Made by a program: the position numbers and the translations under genes. Below the pieces are notes generated by a model. It searched no databases, was not told the origin of the DNA, and saw only the letters and a list, made by a program, of their open reading frames with translations. From the NCBI GenBank assembly GCA_000697335.1, contig JNEM01013569.1, positions 1-12,704 on the forward strand: DNA of 12,704 bases, in the 5' to 3' direction. Origin of the DNA: Conidiobolus incongruus B7586 (taxonomy: Eukaryota > Entomophthoromycota > Entomophthoromycetes > Entomophthorales > Conidiobolaceae). Positions 7,081 to 12,704 of the stretch are shown piece after piece. Every line of letters starts with the position of its first letter. The first letter of the stretch is position 1.

Positions 7081-8333
7081 GAGTGGTATGACTAATTAAA
7101 ATACCATGTGTTCATATTACTGATAAATTACTTTTTCACATTACATCGTTCATAATAAATGTTCCAAATTGAACTGAATCAAAATGAAAGTTGAAATTTT
7201 GATTATTTTTATTATCAAAAATAAAGACAAAATTGCAGTGCAAATTTTAATTGAAATATGTTCATATGACGTCATTGTCCAGATATCAATAGATTTATTT
7301 CTGATTGAAATATGTGCTTGATAATATTATCAATTTCATTTGAAATGAAAATCAATATATTTAACATAATTAATTATATAGTATCAAAATATTTATACAA
7401 TATCAAAAGTATTCAACCAAAGTTATGTGTATTTATTGATAAGACTTTTAAAATCAGTCTTAAAAGATGATATAAAAATAATGTAAATCGAATGGCACTT
7501 AATTTCTATGATCTTTTGTGAATTATATTTTTTAAAGATCGATATAAATATCACCATATCTCTGATGTAATTTAAATCCATAATTTAAATGTGATCCACT
7601 TTAGGATTTATTGTTAATTTAATTGGTTACATCTTATCCTCAATAATATTTTCATACGATTTAACCTATGTAAAGAATTTATTTATATATTTTATTATAT
7701 ATTAGGTTATTATTATATTGTATAAGCTATTCTTAACATCATTAATTTCTGTTTATCATTACATAAGTTTGATAACATATTGTTTAATTTGGTATATCAA
7801 TAACTTCATTGAGGATATTTAAAAGAACCTCATTATGGATCAATTTAACTGAATAATCTGAATTAATTATATCATTTGATACATTATTAAAAAGTTGTAC
7901 AATTTTGTTAAAGTGAACAAATCACAAATAAGGGGTGTACCATATAATTCCGTTATATTTCTTGAAAAATATACATTCCATTTAACTAGCAATATTTCAT
8001 TGATATACAAAATATGAATTCATACCTTACATAACAACATACAAACTACATGATATGTAAAATGATAAATTTCAGAAATGATTATTTCATTTCAATATTA
8101 TCATCTAAAAACTTTAGTATCAAGGAGTAGTTTATTTTCTAAAATTACTTTTTTCTCAATTTTTTTTTGAAACCATCGTACCAAAAAAGTTACAAAATTG
8201 AAAACTGGCATATTACAATTAAAGATAACTTATACATGATAGATACAAATATCTATTACAAGGTATGTTAATATACCAATATTCTAATCAATTTTGCAAC
8301 CTGAAAACATTTATTAGAGTTAAAAGTATTAGA
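7081..8333. other. Upstream region of the 293-aa gene; otherwise empty
   Basis: The DNA is about 80% A+T with no convincing gene. The perfect palindrome TGACGTCA (7267-7274), the CRE/ATF-type site of animals and fungi, lies about 240 bases upstream of the start and could be a transcription factor site, but one 8-mer is weak evidence. A 52-codon minus-strand frame at 7423-7581 is lysine-, isoleucine- and serine-rich at background composition, and I regard it as chance. Confidence 0.45.
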
Positions 8334-8468
8334 CTAAATGGTTGCTATTGAGTACAATGTGATATTGATATCTTCAATCAACTGGAGAGTTGATTTTGCC
8401 TCTTGCAATTCACACGAATCAATGAATATACAGTGATAATCGTAAACCATGACGAGGCTCTTAATTAC
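8334..8468 (-). CDS. Possible small ORF or terminal exon, unknown
   Basis: On the minus strand a frame is open from about 8471 to a TAG at 8334-8336. An ATG at 8450 gives a 38-residue peptide beginning MVYDYHCIFIDSCELQEAKS and continuing with an amphipathic helix-like leucine-, isoleucine- and glutamate-containing stretch. G+C is about 36-38%, clearly above the background, and codon choice is mixed. GTAATTAAG just upstream could be a splice acceptor. No family is recognised. It may be an exon of an intron-rich gene lying upstream on the minus strand, a remnant, or chance. Confidence 0.25.
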   Translation of the reverse strand, partial: VIKSLVMVYDYHCIFIDSCELQEAKSTLQLIEDINITLYSIATI

Positions 8469-9587
8469 AATTTAATTGGTTGTTTAGAATTAATAATATA
8501 ATAAAATATCCTTCAAATTTGAGAACTAATAAATGTGATTTCTGAAATATTATCCAAACCATAATCCAGTAATATAGAGAATTGGATCAATAATGAAGGT
8601 TCAAATAATATGTTAGATTAATAATTAAATTTAATACTCAATGATCTATATACAATATATTTTAATATTAATTTATTATTTTAAATGGTTACTAATTAAA
8701 AATTTTTTCAAACAAAATATTATATCAATTCATATTATTACATATTATTTGAAAATTAATTATTAATTATATTATCAAATATTCATTTTTCAATATAATT
8801 TTTATATGAAAAATAAATAATATATAATTGATTTTAAATTATTTCTTAAATTCTTTCAAATTAATTATTTCTATATTGTTAATTTATTAATAATCTGAGA
8901 GTTATTCAATTATAACTGAGTAATTAACAATATTTTATTTATTTAATTGATATAGCTGATATTTGAACAAAAATTCATATATATTTATAATAACATTCAC
9001 TAACAAATTTTCAAGTAAAAATAATATTTTTCTTGATTTTAAAATAATCAAATTATTTAGTAATTAATATATTTCTATTTAATCAGTAAATAAGATATGG
9101 TTTTGTGATCCTTTATTATATATTTCTCTTATTATAGTAATACATAAAAATTAAAAATCTATTTCATCAATAAAAAGAATAAAATAAATATATTATACTA
9201 ATATTGAATATAATATAACTCACTTAAGATAAAAGTAATCTTTATACTTTAATATTTAATTTCTATAAATTATAGAATAAGTTGATAATATATATTAAAT
9301 ACATAATATGTATGGGTTGAAAAAGCAATTAAATATATATAAATGATTTAAGTAATTAATATATATTATATATAATTAAATTAAAATGAAGTTACCAATA
9401 AGATTGAAAAATAATATAAATTCAAAAATTAATATAAAGAATTAAGAAAATTGACACACATGATTTTATAAATGACAGGTAATTCCAAATTATTCTCTTT
9501 GAACTTTATATCTGAAATATAATTTTCAGTTTATATAAATTTAGCATAAAAAAATAAATATTTGTTTATATAAAATATTAAACGAAT
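8469..9587. other. AT-rich gene-free stretch
   Basis: A+T is around 87-90%, rich in ATTAAT- and TATATA-type words. I see no frame, RNA or repeat of note. Confidence 0.65.
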
Positions 9588-9722
9588 ATGGTTTTAAATG
9601 ATATATTATTTAATAGTATCAATGAGCAACCATTAGACAATTCGAATGTATACATAAAAATTACACCCAAAGTTACAAGATACACCAAGTTTGAAGAGGA
9701 TTATTTCAAAATTCAATCTTGA
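9588..9722 (+). CDS. Possible small ORF, 44 aa, unknown
   Basis: An ATG-started, TGA-terminated frame of 44 codons sits in DNA that is otherwise about 88% A+T. The second half rises to about 33% G+C and uses varied codons, encoding a peptide ending VYIKITPKVTRYTKFEEDYF and a few more residues: alternating hydrophobic and polar residues like a beta-hairpin, then an acidic aromatic tail. The sharp local rise in G+C within the open frame is what makes it noticeable. There is no recognised family, signal peptide or membrane span. It could be a small gene, a single exon, or chance. Confidence 0.28.
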   Translation: MVLNDILFNSINEQPLDNSNVYIKITPKVTRYTKFEEDYFKIQS

Positions 9723-12025
9723 AAATTTTATTAATCAATAATTTTTAAATCACAAAGTGGTTTGAAGTTGGTTGTTGAAAGAAATTGTAATATAATAAAT
9801 TGAAAAATAAATAAGCTCATTTATTGGATTCCGAGTTTGTTAAAATAATATTCATTAATATGCAAATATCAATTTTCAATATCCTAATAAGATTAATTAT
9901 AAATCAAAGAATTATAAATATTAATAAAATGGATGTAACAATATCCAATTATAACATCATCTTTTTCATATGAATTGATTTGATCATATATCGGATTTAA
10001 TCTTTAACCATCAACGTCGATATATAGTTATTATATGGTTAATACTTTGACATACTCTATTAAACATATCAGATTTTTACTTTTGATATATAATGTTTTT
10101 GGTATCTTAATTAATTCTTAATGAGAACAAATGTGTCAAAAATTTAAATGTTACAAATTCATGTTTTTATTCAGAATATAGACTAATGATAAAGTAATCA
10201 ATTTGTAATTATGACATTATCAGGTAATTAAGTACAGTTATTTATATATTACTTTCCGTAGTCTAAACTACAGTTCAAACTGTTCAATATTTTATATGAT
10301 AGAATACATATGCCTATATGAGCTATAACCTTGAGTTATTGCGCTATATCAACCTGAGAGTCTATTATATATTCTTTAACTTAGAAGATTGCTATAATAC
10401 ATTAAAGAATAATAAAATTTCTTTCTGATAAAGAAATATTAATTCAGTTATTAATTTATTTGAAATTGTATAAATTTTATTATTAATCCACATTCTGAAA
10501 TTTTATAACTACTCATTTTTTAAATTTGGTAAACAGATGAAAAGCTTCCTAATGACCTAATATATTTAATTAACTAATATATAGCTAACTAAACGCTCAT
10601 AATAATTAAAATGTATGTAAATATGATTGAAAGAGTTCGAAAATAATATAAGCTTATGTCAGTATTAGATATATTTTAATTTTGAAAAAAACTTAATTTT
10701 TAAATGAAATACATTATTTTTATTCATTTATAACTTTCTGAAAATATTTATAGTTATATTCAAAATAAGTTAATTTGAATAAATAATTCCTTATAATTAT
10801 TTTAAATCAATAATTTTCTTTAATAAATTTTCAAATAAGTTATATTGGATTAATATTATGAAATATTTAATTTTATTAGTATTTTATCAATATTATTTAT
10901 CAGAATATCCTATTATGAATAACATTGACTATAAATAATTCATATGAACCTAAATCTATTGCCATATTCAAAATGGGTTGAAAGTTCAATATAAGTAATT
11001 TATAGTAAATTTGAAATAGAAAAATAGGATTAACATGACCTATATTAGTAAAGCAATCCTAAACCTTAAACCAAGTAGAAAAATATTGAAAATATATATA
11101 TAACTTTTAAACACAAAATATAAATTCTACCATCAACACTTTATCATTGAAATTAAAAATAAGTTTATTCTAAAAATGGAAAAATCAAGTCCAAATAATA
11201 ATTTCGAAACCAATATAGACTGTATATTTATTAGGAACAATATATTTTGGAAAAATAATACCAAAAATGAATCAATATCTATATGAGTATTATTTTATTA
11301 TACTAACTATCTGGAAAAAATGGATAAGTATATCTGATATATAATATATTTCCAAAAGATACAAAAACTATTGGATAGGAAAGTAATAACCAAAGAATAA
11401 ATAATAAAAGCTCTCATTAAAATAGATTATTACTAAATATTAGATATTTTAATATATTAATTTATTTGTGTTAGTTGAAAAATATTAATTTTCAAAATAT
11501 GATATAATAAAATTTGCAAGTTTTATTATTATAAGAGATTAACCAAAATTTTAATCAAATAAATTTTATAAACAATAATGATTATATTCTTAATTTATAA
11601 ATATTAAATTTTAATCGTTTATAATAGGTAATTAATTAATTATAGAGAACTGATCTTAATAATTATATATTCAGATCTTATATGAAAACCTAATTTTATA
11701 TTAATTTACCATCTTAATTCATTGGTTTTTTAATAAATTATTTAAGTTAAAATTATTTCAATAGATAGATTTTACCCTAGATTATATATATTTTCCTAAT
11801 TTATTTATAAAATTATAAATATTATTTTTTGTCATTTATTTTAATAAAATATAGTATATATACAGAATATATCAATTATTTATTTTGATTTACTAAGTAT
11901 CTAAATAAACTCCAATAAATAATAATATTAATAGATAACCTTAATAATCAAAATAAATAATTTTAATATTTAAATATATTTGATATTTAAATATTTTTTT
12001 CAATATAATAATAAGGAAATAAAAT
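9723..12025. other. Long AT-rich gene-free stretch
   Basis: A+T is about 86-90% throughout, with no recognisable gene. At 10180-10390 G+C rises slightly. There the minus strand has two short open runs in one frame separated by a stop, and ACAGTT (10270-10275) is inverted as AACTGT (10278-10283). Neither supports a feature call. No RNA gene, tandem array or mobile element is seen. Confidence 0.6.
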
Positions 12026-12097
12026 ATGGGATATGTAAGTGTGGTGGTAAAATGCCAATATAGTGCAGAGGAAGACTTTAATATAAAAGTAATGTGA
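12026..12097 (+). CDS. Possible short ORF or first exon, 23 codons
   Basis: A G-richer patch within AT-rich DNA carries ATG GGA TAT followed at once by GTAAGT, the ideal 5' splice donor; if left unspliced it continues as a 23-residue frame with the run VSVVVKCQYSAEEDFNIKV. Either a tiny first exon or a small peptide is conceivable. Both are weak: donor-like words arise by chance and no downstream exon is visible before the window ends. Confidence 0.12.
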   Translation: MGYVSVVVKCQYSAEEDFNIKVM

Positions 12098-12704
12098 CAC
12101 AGAATGTGGTACTATAATATAGCTATAGCATGCAAATATAAACAAAGTTTAATTAAGTTTTGAACTGGGATAAGTCATTGATATATTAAAATTTATATTA
12201 GGTAATACCAATATATTATAATATCAATACAATGTAATCTCAATCTTAGAAATAGTAAAAAAATAAGGAATAATAAAAATTGAGAGGAAAAAGAGGAACC
12301 TAGTTTATTAAATAATTCAATGTTATTTATATAATTAATTTAGTTATAAAAGTATAAATTAATCATATAATTTATATTTAATTAAATTATATAGAAATAT
12401 ATATAAGAATTTAAAGAACTAGTTTTTTAACAAGATAATTATATAGTATATATTATAAAAAAGCTATTATAAATATATTTCATTAATAATTACTAAATTA
12501 ATAAATAATCAGGAAATTTATAAATTTAATTATTTTATTAACTATATATATTGTTTCAATCTTAATTTTAAAATTATTAATATATATTTATTATTATATT
12601 GAAATTATATTTCAAAACAAGATTTATATAATGAAATAATTTGTTTAAGATATATATAAATATATATTTATTCATAAATCAATCAATATTTTAAATAAAT
12701 TAAT
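12098..12704. other. AT-rich gene-free right edge
   Basis: The G-richer patch continues to about 12180, then A+T returns to about 90%. I see no frame, RNA or repeat of note. Confidence 0.6.

Noticed and set aside
7423-7581. 52-codon minus-strand ATG frame
   Set aside because: It has background composition and a lysine-, isoleucine- and serine-rich peptide; several such frames are expected by chance.
10200-10380. Two minus-strand open runs in one frame separated by TAA, suggesting a ciliate code
   Set aside because: The secure gene uses only CAA or CAG for glutamine; the single coincidence does not support a changed code.
1-12704. tRNA genes
   Set aside because: Several GTTCAA- or TTCGAA-like words were examined (for example 3845, 9641, 10628); none has a matching T-arm stem or acceptor stem.
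1-12704. CRISPR array, retrotransposon or transposase genes
   Set aside because: No regularly spaced repeats, no long terminal repeats and no recognisable polymerase, integrase or transposase motifs were seen.

Overview
The window is an extremely AT-rich eukaryotic nuclear segment, about 90% A+T at both ends and about 80% in the middle, with one well-supported protein gene in 12.7 kb. That gene (minus strand, 7026 to 6145) encodes a 293-residue protein that I do not recognise. It has no cysteine, no membrane span and no signal peptide, and its coding sequence is about 42% G+C, so it stands out as an island from its surroundings. It uses the standard code: all six tryptophans are TGG, glutamines are CAA or CAG, and the stop is TGA.

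A second island, about 4537-4978 at about 38% G+C, carries no reading frame. It holds short pieces resembling universally conserved small-subunit rRNA segments, on both strands and out of the usual order. They match the 530 loop, the 915 region, the 'ACGAGCG' segment and the 'CGTAACAAG' segment near the 3' end. Fragmented, shuffled, two-stranded rRNA is typical of apicomplexan and dinoflagellate mitochondrial DNA. I therefore read the island as a nuclear copy of mitochondrial DNA (NUMT), which hints at an alveolate, probably apicomplexan-like, host. Taxonomy remains an inference.

Layout: 1-712 AT-rich desert; 713-731 an exact 19-base copy of the Tn5/Nextera mosaic end, almost certainly a library artefact marking a doubtful join; 732-1080 a strongly C-over-G skewed tract with a short tandem repeat, closed by a hairpin; 1080-4530 gene-poor sequence with one exon-like open segment at 3789-3944; the rRNA-like island; 4979-5850 gene-poor sequence; 5852-6016 an exon-like open segment on the plus strand, converging on the minus-strand gene at 6145-7026; 7027-8333 its upstream region; 8334-8468 another exon-like segment; 9588-9722 a small 44-codon frame; and an AT-rich remainder to the end with a short 12026-12097 frame.

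There is no sign of an operon, CRISPR array, tRNA or complete mobile element. The small open segments may be exons of intron-rich genes, remnants, or chance. Length alone does not exceed what such AT-rich DNA produces, and only their raised G+C and protein-like composition make them worth listing.
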